Source of the DNA: Ixodes scapularis
Lineage: Eukaryota > Arthropoda > Arachnida > Ixodida > Ixodidae
Length of the DNA stretch: 64,000 nt
Direction: 5' to 3'
Assembly: GCF_016920785.2 (NCBI RefSeq)
Contig: NW_024609835.1
Span: forward strand, 82,432,243-82,496,242
A program made the position numbers and the translations under genes. The notes beneath the pieces were generated by a model. That model was given only the letters and a program-made list of their open reading frames with translations, was not told where the DNA came from and did no database searches. This document shows positions 22,501 to 33,560 of the stretch, one piece after another; the stretch's first letter is position 1, and every line of letters starts with the position of its first letter.

Positions 22501-23330
22501 ATATTCGATCAGCGAATTTCTTTATAAAAGAAATGTTTGCCCGAATCGTCAGTTCTGTAACGGTGAGTCGTACAATGGTTATTTTTATAACGGTGGCGCA
22601 ACGGTCGGTTGCGCAACGAAGGGTTGAGCAGCGATAAATCGCAGCACGGGTCAGTCGCACCCGCTAAATGTATTTTTATTATTCGTCGATATTCAGTATA
22701 TAATAACGCTGGTTTGTGGCCAATTAAATTTTTTAATGACAGGCACAAACTCTAGGATCCATGTCACCTGCATCCACGCCTTTATAAATAAAAATGCCAT
22801 CGGTATGCGGAAATCGTCCTAACTGTATATTCTTTAGTGATAAATTTATCTTTAGTTTTGTATAAAGATACTTAAGTTATTATCAAAAAGGAAAACATGA
22901 TCCCAAATAAAAACTATTTTGCTTTAATATAAGTTGGATGACTTTTCGAATAGCGCACTTAAAGCAACTTTTGCAAAGGAAGCCACCCTCGCAAGAACAC
23001 TTTCTGACCTAGGCAAAATGTTGAAGTTTATATGTTTTATGTCTATTACTGTAAATCCTAATATTGCAAAATAAAAACAAAATACATTCTGTTAAGTATT
23101 AAAAATAAAGCCGGAAATAGCTGTCACTAACATTATCTTAAGTACGTTCTACAGCATGTGTTGTGAACTATTTAAGTAACCATCTAGGTGCTCGGCTGTG
23201 TTTTCTATGAAAATACAAAGGAATTACATATTGATCACCAATAAGATAGTTAACTAGAATCAATATCGACAATTTAACTTTTCGTGAGCTTCAATGTTTA
23301 ATCTTCTGGGGACTTATTTTTTAGAAAAAA
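19500..23330. other. AT-rich gene desert
   Basis: Nothing I can call a gene. Base composition drops to roughly 30% G+C. One isolated unit of the downstream satellite is visible near 21740-21795 (ATATTGCGAGAGATAACCAG, then TACCAAAACGCAT). Short ORFs are expected by chance at this composition and show no domains. Confidence 0.6.
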
Positions 23331-23344
23331 GTTATTAGTTTTCA

Positions 23345-24620
23345 ATATGAAAACATTGTTAGAGATAATCAGCAAGATAGTATAAAAGACAGGACGTTCC
23401 GACAAAATGGCCAACACTACTACAAAGGTTGCATTCTTTTATACTATTATACTTTGCTTATGTAAAATTATTGCGAGCGATTATCAGCGGAGACTTAAAA
23501 AAAGCTACCACACGATACCGACACGTAAGCCAAGAGTACTCAAAAGGTTATATTTATTTCAGGCGTATTTTTATTCGTTGCTGGTGGAATAATGGTCTGA
23601 GCGATAATAAGCAACCAATTGTGAAAGCTACCAAAACGTGCCAAAAGGATGATGAAATTTGTTCCGAAGTTTATTCCCTATAAGATATTTCTTCTCGTCG
23701 GTAATGTAATCTCATTGCGAGCGATCAGAAAAAAAATGTTCAAAGCTACGAAAATACGTACTGAAGGCTGGGCGACATTACCCATAGGTTCCTTTTGTTC
23801 ATATATTTGTTGTGTTTGTTACTGATGTAATATTATTGAGAAATTTGTAAAACATTATCAAAGCTACCGACATGCGTAAACAAAGATGTCAAACGGTATT
23901 CAGGTTATTGTTTACACAAATATTTTCATTTGTTTTTGATGTGACATATTGCGACTCATAGTTATAATAAATGGTCAAAGCTAACAAAAGACGAAATGAA
24001 AATTTTCGAAACGCCATTGAGATGGTTATTTTTACTCATATACTTTGTTACTTTATGTATTGTCATTATTGCTGCTAGCAAAAATAAAAAAAATTATCAA
24101 ATCTACTGAGAGACGTACTGATACGTGGCACTGAGCACTCAAAAGTTTAACTTTATGCAAATTTTTTTACGTTGCTGATGTGATATTATTGCGAGCGAAG
24201 ATAAACGAAAAATTATAAAAGGTTTCAAAAGGTGCACCGGAAAATGGCCAATAGTACTCAGAAGTTAAGTTTTTACATATATGTTTGTTACGTTATTGCG
24301 AGCGATAATCAACAAAAATACTAACGCGCTTTACGAGGTAGTGAAATATTTCCCATAGTATACAGAGGGTTATTTTTACACATTTTTTTTGTTCCTGGTG
24401 AATTACGATGGCGAGTGGTAATCAACAAAAATAGTCACAACTTTCAAAAGAGGTGCTGATTTGAGAACAGTATGTAAACATTATTTTCTTTACATATTAT
24501 TTTATTTAATGTTGATATACCAATATTGAGAGCGACATTCAGCGTAAAAATTAAAAAAAAGCTATCAAAAGACGTACTGAAAAAGGCCAATATTAATGAA
24601 AGGAATATTTTTACGCGCAC
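23345..24620. repeat. Satellite array, ~107-130 bp monomers, ~10 diverged copies
   Basis: Each monomer carries, in order, TTATTGCGAGCGATAATCA.C, then AAAGCTA.CAAAA or TATCAAA, then CGTACTGA, GGCCAATA.TACTCA, GGTTATTTTTAC, and TTTTGTTACGTTGCTGATGTGAT. The GCGAGCGA-type anchor recurs near 23473, 23598, 23715, 23836, 23949, 24070, 24188, 24294, 24409 and 24526. That is a mean spacing of about 117 bp. Copies differ by substitutions and small indels. There is no coding potential. Confidence 0.85.
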
Positions 24621-24621
24621 A

Positions 24622-24624
<3 letters not shown>

Positions 24625-24667
<43 letters not shown>
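24625..24667. repeat. (TA)n microsatellite
   Basis: A 43 bp uninterrupted TA run lies between the satellite array and the LINE fragment. Confidence 0.98.
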
Positions 24668-24669
<2 letters not shown>

Positions 24670-24671
24670 AA

Positions 24672-24735
24672 CAGTACATCGTTATATATATATAACGATG
24701 TACTACAGTCCTGTGGCAACTGTAGTACATCGTTG
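24672..24735. repeat. Nested palindromes at LINE/satellite junction
   Basis: ACATCGTTATATATATATAACGATGT forms a hairpin. The adjacent CGATGTACTACAG is then the inverse of CTGTAGTACATCG twelve bases further on. The second arm belongs to the LINE (compare 17451-17463). The first arm and the hairpin are inverted copies of it, so the LINE end has been folded back and re-copied. Confidence 0.8.
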
Positions 24736-25260
24736 GTATTCCTTATTACGCTGTAAATAAAGCAATCATCTGCGAATAGCCTGATATTAGAAAGAACAGA
24801 GGTTTCTATATCATTAATAAAGATTAAAAATATTAGTGGCCCTAAAACAGATCCCTGAGGGACTCCCGAAGTTACGTCTACAAATTTTGATTTTTTCCCT
24901 CTAAGACGACACATTGTTTCCTTTCACTTAAGTAAAATTTTATCCATGCGAGCACAGTATTATCAATTTTAAGTGCGCTCAGTTTATGTCACAACAAATC
25001 GTGCGAAACGGAATCAAATGCTTTACGAAAGTAAAAAAAAAATGGCATCAGTTTGTAGCCTATTTTCTGCTACACTTATTAGACCATGAAAGAGTTCTAT
25101 TAATATAGTATTGCTAGAAACGCCCTTGCAAAATCCATGTTGCTTTGGACAGAAAAAAAACGATTATCTCCTAAGTGCTTCATATTATTACTATACATGA
25201 TATGCTGCATGACATTACGTCTGATACCAACTCAGTGAAATAAACCTTTAATTATCTACT
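24690..25260 (-). pseudogene. LINE reverse transcriptase relic
   Basis: Reading minus, the segment shows a QHGF-like start (HGFCKGVSS), a RKAFDSVSHDLL block, AWIKFYLSERKQCV, then TSGVPQGSVLGPLIFLIFIN and IRLFADDCFIYSV with the catalytic Asp-Asp intact. These are the ordered palm motifs of non-LTR retrotransposons. The frame is broken near 25030-25060 around an A-run and by stops. It continues upstream into the linker and endonuclease region to 26480. Confidence 0.85.
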
Positions 25261-25499
25261 GTCGATTTTGATCCACTTTTATGAACTGGCAGAATATGCG
25301 TTTTTTCCATTGTTTTGGCAATATTCATGCTTCAAAGGGTTTGCAAAAAATTATGTACAGGTATTTGGACACTATCCGTGAACAAGCTTTCAATACCTTA
25401 GGGGACAACTCATCCGCACCAGAGGCTTTCTCCACCTGCAGGGAGTCTAAACACTCCTTTATTCCCTCTACCGTGATTGTGACAGGAGGCATTATGTTT

Positions 25500-26490
25500 T
25501 TCACTTTATACCAATTAACACCGGCAGATTGCCGAAGTCGTCTCTGTCTAGGAATGTGGACTTAAAGTAGTCATTGAAACAATTAGTTTCTGCAGAGTTA
25601 TCAGTTATGACTACTGTGCCAGAAACAGTAATGCTAGGAATGCCGGTTTTCTCTTTTTCGCGTTTTCCGCAGATAACTCCAGAATGCTTTGGCATTTGTG
25701 CTGATAGCGTTTGCAAGTCCAGTAAAATATGCCTCCTTAGCATCACTTATGGCCTTCTTATAGACGCTTTCTAGTTCTCTTAGGCGATGCTCAAGGTTAG
25801 TGCAGGGGTTCTTTTTATATTTTTTATACATACGGGAAAGTTGTTTTACAACTTTTTTAGTTTTTCTGTTCATCCAAGGTTTATCAGGTTTCGATTTGTC
25901 TATCATGTGCTTAAAGGGAAAGAGGTTGTCAACGAGTGACGATAGCAAGTTTTTAATCTGGTCCTCAGATAAAGATTCTGCAGTGTACATGTCCAGTTCA
26001 CTCTCAAGCTTGCTTATGATTTCATTGTAATTGGCTCTAGTGTGCATGTACTGTACACTTTTTTAACATTAGAGCTAGCGGGAAACAACTGAGGCAGGAG
26101 GAACTTGGCACTAACTATGTTATGGTCACTTATACCGGGTAAAACACTAACACATCGTACCACGCTTGGATCATTGCATTGTATTAAATCAAGAATATTA
26201 GTTCCCCTTGTAGGGACAAAACGTACTGTTGAAGACCATATGTATTAATTACATCATAAAATGCTGAAGAATTGCCTCTGGGTGGTATTGCTCCATCCCA
26301 TTTAAAACTTGTCGAATTAAAATCTCCAGCCAAATATTGCGGTCATCAGTTAGTGAAGCCAAGATAGAATCTAATGACATTATAGTTTCATTCCTTGCTC
26401 AGAAGCGTCTTGGTTGCTGTGAAATTGCGACAATAAAATAGTACTTTTTTTCAATCTTGTCTTCGGAAAGCTTGATGATGTAATTTTGGG
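25500..26490 (-). pseudogene. LINE endonuclease C-terminus and linker relic
   Basis: The minus strand holds a 137-codon open segment (26047-25634) with PWMNRKTKKVVKQLSRMYKK and AKAFWSYLRKTRK, the region between endonuclease and polymerase of non-LTR elements. Upstream, 26480-26050 contains W.GAIPPRGNSSAFYDVINT, a TRGTNILDL-like block and a SDH-like block in shifted frames. These are remnants of an apurinic-type endonuclease, with the catalytic end disrupted. It is colinear with the RT relic 24690-25260, so this is one old element of about 1.8 kb. Confidence 0.7.
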
Positions 26491-26499
26491 ATCAAAACC

Positions 26500-28400
26500 A
26501 CCCGCCCGACCGCAATCGAGCCTGGCTTATAGAATGGACACGAGAACTGCGAGAGCACTCGTCTCGTTACAATTCATGGCTTGGCGTACACTCGGGTACT
26601 GTCTCGTGTCCAAACACTCCGGTGATGAGAATAGTCGAACTCTAACGATACCTCGAACTCAGCACGCGTTTTCTTCCTTGCTGACACGAGCGCGTGGCTA
26701 TGATTGTCGTTGGCGGTATTGGTCAGGCACCAGGCGACGTGGCCGGTTGTCCTGGCTCCAAGTTGATGAGGTGAACGATTCTCATATTTCTCGATTAAAT
26801 TTGTCCACTGTCATTGCTTATAAAAAAAAAAAACTAAGGCAAGATTATTTGGTCACTAATGTTAGGTTGGGATTCTGTGTAGTATTTAGCGAAAGTAGAG
26901 AAACTGTTTCATGACACCTTTAAGTCGAGACGCATCCGATGCTACATATACACCCATGCGGCGTTAAACAGTGCTTGCACTGCACGAACGCGCGTGCTTT
27001 GCAGAGACGCTGAAAGCCCGGAGCTTGCTCTTGAAGCTTCTGCAACGCTCACACGAACGTCACTAAAGCACTAAATTGGGAAACTTACCCTTGAAACCTG
27101 GACCGCTGGCGTCCACCGAGACCGGGCTAATTACTATACAAGCGCCACCTTTTTGCGACTAGCTGGAACATAAAGGTTACTTTATATGGCTACTGCCAGA
27201 GTCACCGGATATTGCGAGAATACCTAAACTCTCACGGTCGAGGTGTAAAAATTCCGGCGCAATGTATTTTTTTTTACTGTGGTTTCCATGAGGCTGTAGA
27301 AAGTATGTTTATGCGTAAAAATAACAGAAAACGACTATTTTTGTAGCAAATTTATTGGAGATTCGTACAAAATGACAGGCGCCATTTGCGCAATGTTTTC
27401 TCAAATATTTAGTATACAAGGTCTGGTGACAAAATTAATATTGTTTTTATAAGGAGTATTCACTGGGCGCCATATTTGTGGGTGCTGTCTAGAGCGCACG
27501 CTCAGAACGAGCCCACATTATTAGGCTGCTAAGAGCGGCAATGCTCATGGTGTGGAATGCACGTTGCAAAAGAACAATGGAAGCTCGCCATCAGCACGCG
27601 CTCAGCAGTCGCGCAAACAACTATGGCCGCCAGTGAATACTTCCTATACAACCATGTCTCACCGATGATTTCATGCAGCCCGTCCCGACCTGGGTGCGTC
27701 CTCATTTGGGTAGTAATACACGGCGCGTCTGCTTCTTAGACGGGTGTGGCGTCCCTGAAACCCGTTGCACCGTACATGTTTCGGCGCCAAAATGACTGAT
27801 TAAAGCCGAAACAGAACAGTCACAGTGGACGCTACTGAATTCATTTCATTTCATTTCATTTTGTAACCTGAAGGACCTCTGGTGACGCATTGCATAAGGA
27901 GGTACTTCAAATTCACATTGCTTATAATAAAATTTGGAAAAAACTGATGAGAACAAGAAAAATAAGCAAAAAAGCATAATTACACGAGATATTTTTCAAA
28001 CAACTTAACCCGGGGTCGGCACCCGGACCAAGCGGATTTTTTCGGTCGCGCACCAGTCACTCAGCTGTGTATGGAGTTTTAAGTTTGTCCTTTGTCCATC
28101 ATGTTCCCCTTCTCCAGAAATTATTTCCGCTAACAACCTCCTTCGCGAAATGGTTTTAGTCACTACATCTTCAATACTTTCCAAAAAATACAAGCAACCG
28201 TGCAATTACCCGAGTGGCCGCAGCGAGAGAAATGGCCAAGTTGTGACCGTCATCAGGTCGATTATCGAGAACGGATCGGTGCCGCTTTTTCAGTGCAGAT
28301 TGCAGTTTCGCAACTGAGTTGTTCTAGTAACTTCGGCTCACACCATGGTGTAAGATATATACTCTCTATGTGAACACACTGGCGCGAGGAACATTCAATC
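26500..28400. other. Non-genic region
   Basis: A 142-codon plus-strand reading at 26486-26914 is Arg/Ser-rich with no domain and I do not support it. A pentanucleotide run (ATTTC)n lies at 27839-27862. Nothing else is recognisable. Confidence 0.45.
27839..27862. repeat. (ATTTC)n microsatellite
   Basis: Four perfect TTTCA units in a row. Confidence 0.9.
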
Positions 28401-28406
28401 GCAATT

Positions 28407-28711
28407 GTCCAGATAAAGCCCTCTCACGAGCGCATGCACTGCCGAACAGCCCGCGGCCAACTAACGTCGCTCACTGGACAACCAAAGCAATTGTGAGAAA
28501 AACATCAATCAAATATCTCTTTGCCATGACATCTCACGTGCAGCCGTCGCCCACCCTTGAGCAAGGAGCTTGTAGTAGTCTCATACCATGGCAATGAGAT
28601 ATTTTATGCGTGTTTATTAACGGCTGCGTCGTTTCGCCAGTGAGCTACGCTAGTTCGCCACGGGCTATTGGGCGCTATCATACGCTCGTGAGAGGACTTT
28701 ATCTGGTCGCT
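28407..28711. mobile_element. MITE with ~77 bp terminal inverted repeats
   Basis: The left arm 28407-28483 begins GTCCAGATAAAGCCCTCTCA and is mirrored by 28634-28711 (reverse complement GACCAGATAAAGTCCTCTCA). Identity continues through AGCCCG.GGC.AACTA.CGT.GCTCACTGG. The central 150 bp has no ORF. No clear target-site duplication was found at the edges, so the superfamily is left open. Confidence 0.8.
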
Positions 28712-29322
28712 TCACGTCGGGCGGAGTCCTGACCTAAAGAATATGTCTTTCAGCGTGGTTCAGACTAAACGGTGTCTGGCGCCCGCTTGCCATAGAGGTT
28801 TTCGGCGTTCGTAGCACGGAGCTTCGCAAGGCCCGTGTCTCGCACTTTTTCGAACCACAACTAAGTATATTTTGGGAATCATTCGCCTTTACCGTTTCCG
28901 GTCTGCTATTTAGTATCACGAACTTCAATGTGTTTTTTCTTTCTTTTTCAAAAGCCAGAAACGTGAAAACTATGCCTATAACCAATATTAAAATATACTC
29001 GCACTTTTCATTGCACTGATGTCAGTGGATGACAGACTTGCAGGTCGAGCGGGCAGTTTAAAAATGTACTATGTCGAGCATATGTTCCATGCTGCTCAAA
29101 GGGTGCTGGCGCGAACTTCCGAAGCCTTCATGTGACACCATGAAATTGTTTGTAATGAGTAGGAAACAAAGTCAACATTCCAAAACGTGAACCCCTGCCT
29201 TCCACTGACGTTACTTTTTTATTGTTGCCAGTAACGTCTTTCACTTTGAAAAATGCGGTGAGGACAAAAATGTAACTTAAATAACTTAGAAGGAAAATTT
29301 TCCTCCCCCCATATTGGGGTCA

Positions 29323-29685
29323 CTAGATAGTGTTAGCAGGTCCTTCTGATATGTCAAATAACCCCGAGAACGAAACCCGGTAGTGATATGTTGCTTGCGA
29401 AAATGCAGCGTCGGAGTATCTGGTATCGTTATCAGAATCATCGAAACGATCTACGAAAACTCTTTTCGATTTCAAAATGTTTATTGCTCTGCGTAACAAA
29501 TTTCGAGGCGAATCGTGGACCATGAATAAGACGCCGGAGTACACTTTTAACCTGAAAAAATTATAGCTTCTTTCTTTAAGGCTAGTACGCCGTGCGTTGT
29601 GAAAATCTGGAACTAAACCGGAGAGAACACCAAAGCTGTTCATAGCCAACATACCATTGGAAAAAACGCCACACGACAGGAACAT
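29323..29685 (-). CDS. Orphan 120-codon ORF, uncertain
   Basis: A minus-strand ATG ORF with a hydrophobic start (MFLSCGVFSNGMLAMNSFGV) that could be a weak signal peptide. It has a basic central part (NLLRRAINILKSKRVFVDRF) and no cysteine pattern or domain I know. Part of its DNA (29612-29645, CTAAACCGGAGAGAAC...AAAGCTGT) recurs at 31230-31262 outside any ORF, which argues that it overlaps a dispersed repeat. Treat as hypothetical. Confidence 0.2.
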   Translation of the reverse strand: MFLSCGVFSNGMLAMNSFGVLSGLVPDFHNARRTSLKERSYNFFRLKVYSGVLFMVHDSPRNLLRRAINILKSKRVFVDRFDDSDNDTRYSDAAFSQATYHYRVSFSGLFDISEGPANTI

Positions 29686-30167
29686 AAAGTAAGAGACACA
29701 CCAGAAGCGCTACTTTCAGCGGACTGTTTATTCAAACAACACAACGTATTTATTCACTAAATCGAGCTTCTCAAGCAGGAATTCCAATTCCCTCTAAGTT
29801 AAATGAACAGTCGGAACACTTATGCAGCTGTCACCTCCTTCCATTCTGATGTTGAATGAGTCATACAATTCTCTCGAGGTATTGTTTCTTTACTTTTGCC
29901 TAAGGATTTGTATTTTTCAGTTTTTCAGGGGCACAAGAGCATCTACAACAATGAATAGAAAAAATTGCCAGGCGGCAAATCTGCTTCCGTGTCCTGTCAT
30001 TCGCGTATCTGCCCGTTCGAACTACGTACGCCCTACCGCAAGTCATGAAATGTTCATACGCGACCGAAGAGGCACAATCTACGAACAACTTCGAGTGCTT
30101 CTTTTTGCATATGTGACCCTCATTTTCGGTGGTTGACTTTGTGGCAAACACCAAAGAGTTTTCATGG

Positions 30168-30415
30168 TGCCGAAAGCCGCCCAGGTGGCTCCGAGGTGTG
30201 AGCGCTAGCCTAGGGATCCCTATATGGCAGTTTCGAATCCCGGCCGAGGTGCAAGCAATCTGACAGAGGCTTATTGCGGAAGAGGCGCCGTGTAACCGAG
30301 CTTTCGGTTGCACGTCAGAAGATCCCCAGGTGGTCCAAATTAATCCTCAGTCCTCCGCTGGGGCGTGCCAGATGCCCGTCGTTGGTTTGGCACGTAAAAC
30401 CCCCGAATTTGACTT
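30168..30415 (+). mobile_element. tRNA-derived SINE, Ruka-like
   Basis: The head GCCGCCCAGGTGGCTCCGAG resembles a tRNA A-box region. GTTTCGAATCCCGGCC about 50 bp later is a B box (one base off consensus). The body that follows (AAGATCCCCAGGTGGTCCAAAT, then CTCCGCTGGGGCGTGCC, then TTGGCACGTAAAACCCCCGAA) has the layout I know from tick Ruka-type SINEs, which end near CGTTAAACCCC. It is diverged and has no obvious poly(A) tail. Confidence 0.7.
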
Positions 30416-30479
30416 CGTGGTGCCGAAAACACCATTGGTTCGTCGAAATGGGACACCACACGTTTTAGGTTGTGTAAAG

Positions 30480-31918
30480 ACTTCTGTATATAAGATATGG
30501 GTTACACTTTTCTACTGGACCTGTGGGCATCGTCACCATTATATTTCCACTTATTCTTAGAAACACCTGTCTCCGCCACCTCTCGAAGAACACCACCAGT
30601 GTAACCCGACGATCTCAGGTTGAATAAGCTAATGTTCAGTGTACGTTAGTACGATTTTTCAAGAGATGTATTAATTTGGGAGGAAGCGCTTCCTACCTTT
30701 ACCAACTTAGAGTGGGCTGTATGAAAGGGCAACTTACCTTTCTTTGAGCGTGGTCTATACACTCCAGCACACGTGCTCTTCTTGAAAATGTTATCTTAAA
30801 TCCGCAATTCGTAGCTTCACTGACCTCATATTTTCGTGTGTGAAAGTAAGGCCCCGTGAATTCTGTAGAAAATTACTAGCACTCAGACAAATAGCTTTTT
30901 TTAAATCAGGTGGGACGTCTGAGATTGTTGGGCTACCCACATTGTTTTCTCCAGAAAGTAGTTGCGTTGTTTATAAGATTAAGAAGAAAACAATAATAAG
31001 AAAGTAACCAGTTCCAGGAAATAAGTGAGACCCGTCGTCATACCTTACATACACAATGTTTCACACAACCTAATAAGTGTTGCGTCGTTTTTTGTTGTAC
31101 CGGTTGTATTTTCGGCTATAGAAAAACTGTCTTGTCTCTGGTACAAAATCAACGACAGAAAAGAAAAGGGTGGCAGCAGTTCGTAGATTGTACCTCATCG
31201 GTCGATATGAAATTCTCATAACTCACGGCCAGGCTAAACCGGAGAGAACGCGAAAGCTGTCCATATGTTAAACGTAGGTTAAACGGGTACGCGCGTCAAT
31301 GGCCGGGCACGAGAGCACGCGCTGTCAGTAAGGAATTTCCCCTCGGGCGATTTGGCTGTTCATTGTGATAGACGACTTCGTACCGCTGAACTGGAAACAA
31401 ATATCCTGGGGAAGTTAAGATACAAGATCTTCGGAGAATCGTATGAGTCATTCAACACCACAATGCAAGGGGGTGACTGATGCTTAAGTGCCCTGACTGA
31501 TCATTTAACAGATGAATATTTTTTAATCCTGCTTGATAAGCCCGACTGGGTGTATAAACAATATTTATTGTTTCAATAAACAACCACTTGATTGAAGCGC
31601 TTGTGCGGTTTTGTTATTTTATGTCATTGCCGTCTAGCGCTTTTGTAGAAAAAAAGGATGTACCAACTAGTCCATGTCTAACTATGAGCAAAATGTATAT
31701 ACCTAAATACGCCCAACACTAATCAGAAAGCTACCTTCTGTTTACACACATTTCTTTCTATTAATTTCTGCTGTAATATTATTGAGAGCTATAACCAATT
31801 TTTAAAACGAAATACTGAAGGGCAGCAAACTGATGGTCGAGGCAAATTTGTAGAAACCACAGGGGCGACTATCTACGAATACATGAAAGTATAAAACATT
31901 GAGGACGGGGACGGTAGC
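30480..31918. other. Non-genic region with stray repeat pieces
   Basis: No gene. 31230-31262 repeats 29612-29645. 31735-31830 (TTTACACACATTTCTTTCTATT... then TAATATTATTGAGAGCTATAACCA) is one isolated monomer of the satellite at 23345-24620. Confidence 0.55.
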
Positions 31919-32169
31919 ACGACTTCCAGGGTTGTAAAAGTTACTTCAAAAATGTACCTAAGATACAGTGACAGTTACTCATATGAAAATGTACCTAGGT
32001 ACGTATCTAGCTACTCGCTTAAAAATGTGCCTAGGTACAGGTACAGTTACTTCAAAGGTACATTTTTTATTTTCACGCCAAGTATTTTTCTGAAATTTGT
32101 CACATTATTATTAGAAGTAAATCCTTTGTATACTGGGATGTACACAAAAACAAGTTTGATAAGCATGCT

Positions 32170-32545
32170 TTATTGGTGTCAATGGGCCCGCCCTGTTCCC
32201 GCCCTGTTCCCGTGCGCTAGATACCAGCGAAGTCAAAGCTAGCGCGAGCCCAATGCTCTGTGCATTCCTGACTCGCGCGTGGGCTCGTGCAGTGTGGGCA
32301 CCGTTACGGGATCCATGCGCGCGCTTGTAGCTTCGGCTGCGCTCGCACCGAAGCTGAAACGAAGTGTAATTGAGTTTCACCAAACTCTGGATGTAGTGCT
32401 GGTAAAGCCTCACCGTCCTTTTCGGAGCACAAAGCACTGCGCGACTCGCGCGAATGTGGTGTCTGCTCCGCGGGTGTCGCTTCTCTGCAGCGCGTCGGTG
32501 CATGCCAAGGAGCGCACTCAACGGGTTAACTCGCCGTGATCCGAT
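32170..32545. other. GC-rich block inside hAT element
   Basis: G+C-rich, with a direct repeat (CCCGCCCTGTTCCCGCCCTGTTCCCG at 32190) and alternating purine-pyrimidine CGCGCG stretches. The plus-strand end GCGCACTCAACGGG equals 10928-10941 in the palindrome spacer. Open frames exist on both strands but no domain was recognised. Confidence 0.4.
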
Positions 32546-32942
32546 CGTGACTTCGCCAGCACATCGAAAATGAATCGGAATTTTTGAAGCGAATATCAGA
32601 TACCGTAATATTGGAAGCTGCTGCCCAAAAAACAACTCTAATCTGAACTAAAACATTCCACAACAATGAGGATCGTTAGATGCTGCTGCAGATACCTGAA
32701 AAGAAGTGGAGGCTGATAAAACTAAATATCCTGTACCATCAGAACTCAATGTTACATATTTAATTGTATTTTTTTATCTGACGAGCACATAAACTTCATT
32801 TTAATTTTTTTTTGTGTTTACTTTGTTGAATTTTATATATCCTATCTGAAAAAGGCGACAGGCGCTGTGTTCCAATAATAGAGATGGGCTTTATATAGCA
32901 ATGCGGCATTATTTCATTTTCAAGTAATATGCCAACATATGC

Positions 32943-33020
32943 CGGACCCTGCTCCAAAAGGGCCACTACCTGCTCCAAAAAATATTTTGCCTGCTACAAG
33001 GCCTGCTCCAAAAGGTCAAA
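32943..33020. repeat. Short direct repeat, GCCTGCTCCAAAA
   Basis: CCTGCTCCAAAA recurs at 32949, 32970 and 33002, with a fourth variant CCTGCTACAAGG, spaced 16-30 bp. Confidence 0.7.
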
Positions 33021-33289
33021 TGGCACTTCCATCACTGTGTAAGGTTTGTTATGCTCCGTACTATGTGCGTTTACGTACGTCAGTCGGCCAAGAGGGTAGC
33101 AACTTTTCGTGCGTACAATACGCCTACTACTGATTTCTCGTTGTTCTCAACAGCGGATGTTCGATAACTGGGACTTAGAACTTTTGCAGGACCCCCTCGA
33201 AACCGTTGTTTAAAGCCTGTCCCTGCGTCAACTCACTCTTCGTTTTCGACGTGTTTCGACCTATTCACCACTCTGACTTCACCTATATA

Positions 33290-33560
33290 TTATATATGAC
33301 GAAGTAGAGGTCCCTTGGTAGAACAACGGAAACTTTATTTTCGACGTTTCAACCGGAGTCCGGTCTTCGTCAGGAATGGGTAACAAAGAAAGGTTTGGTC
33401 ATACTTATGCAAAATTACGGTGCAAGTCCATTTTTCAGGGTGTCTGGAGCGACGGTAAGAAGTCGTTACAAAGATGTCCGAGTGCGCTAGGTAAACTAGG
33501 CTTCCGAGAAAATGAACCGACCCACAACAATTATCTGTAAGCTGCCTCGTCATTGGTCAT
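33290..33560 (-). mobile_element. Retroelement-tail-like fragment (Penelope-like?)
   Basis: The minus strand contains CCTGACGAAGACCGGACTCC, then GGTTGAAACGTCGAAAATAAAG. That is the 'tgacgaag...gaaacgtcgaaaataaa' pattern I associate with tails of Penelope-like elements in arthropods. Only the tail is present and no GIY-YIG or RT domain. The assignment rests on memory of that motif. Confidence 0.35.

Noticed and set aside
23345..24620. Possible CRISPR-like array
   Set aside because: Monomers are diverged along their whole length with no constant repeat and unique spacers; eukaryotic satellite.
26486..26914. 142-codon plus-strand ORF
   Set aside because: No domain; begins within the LINE relic and continues into unrelated sequence.
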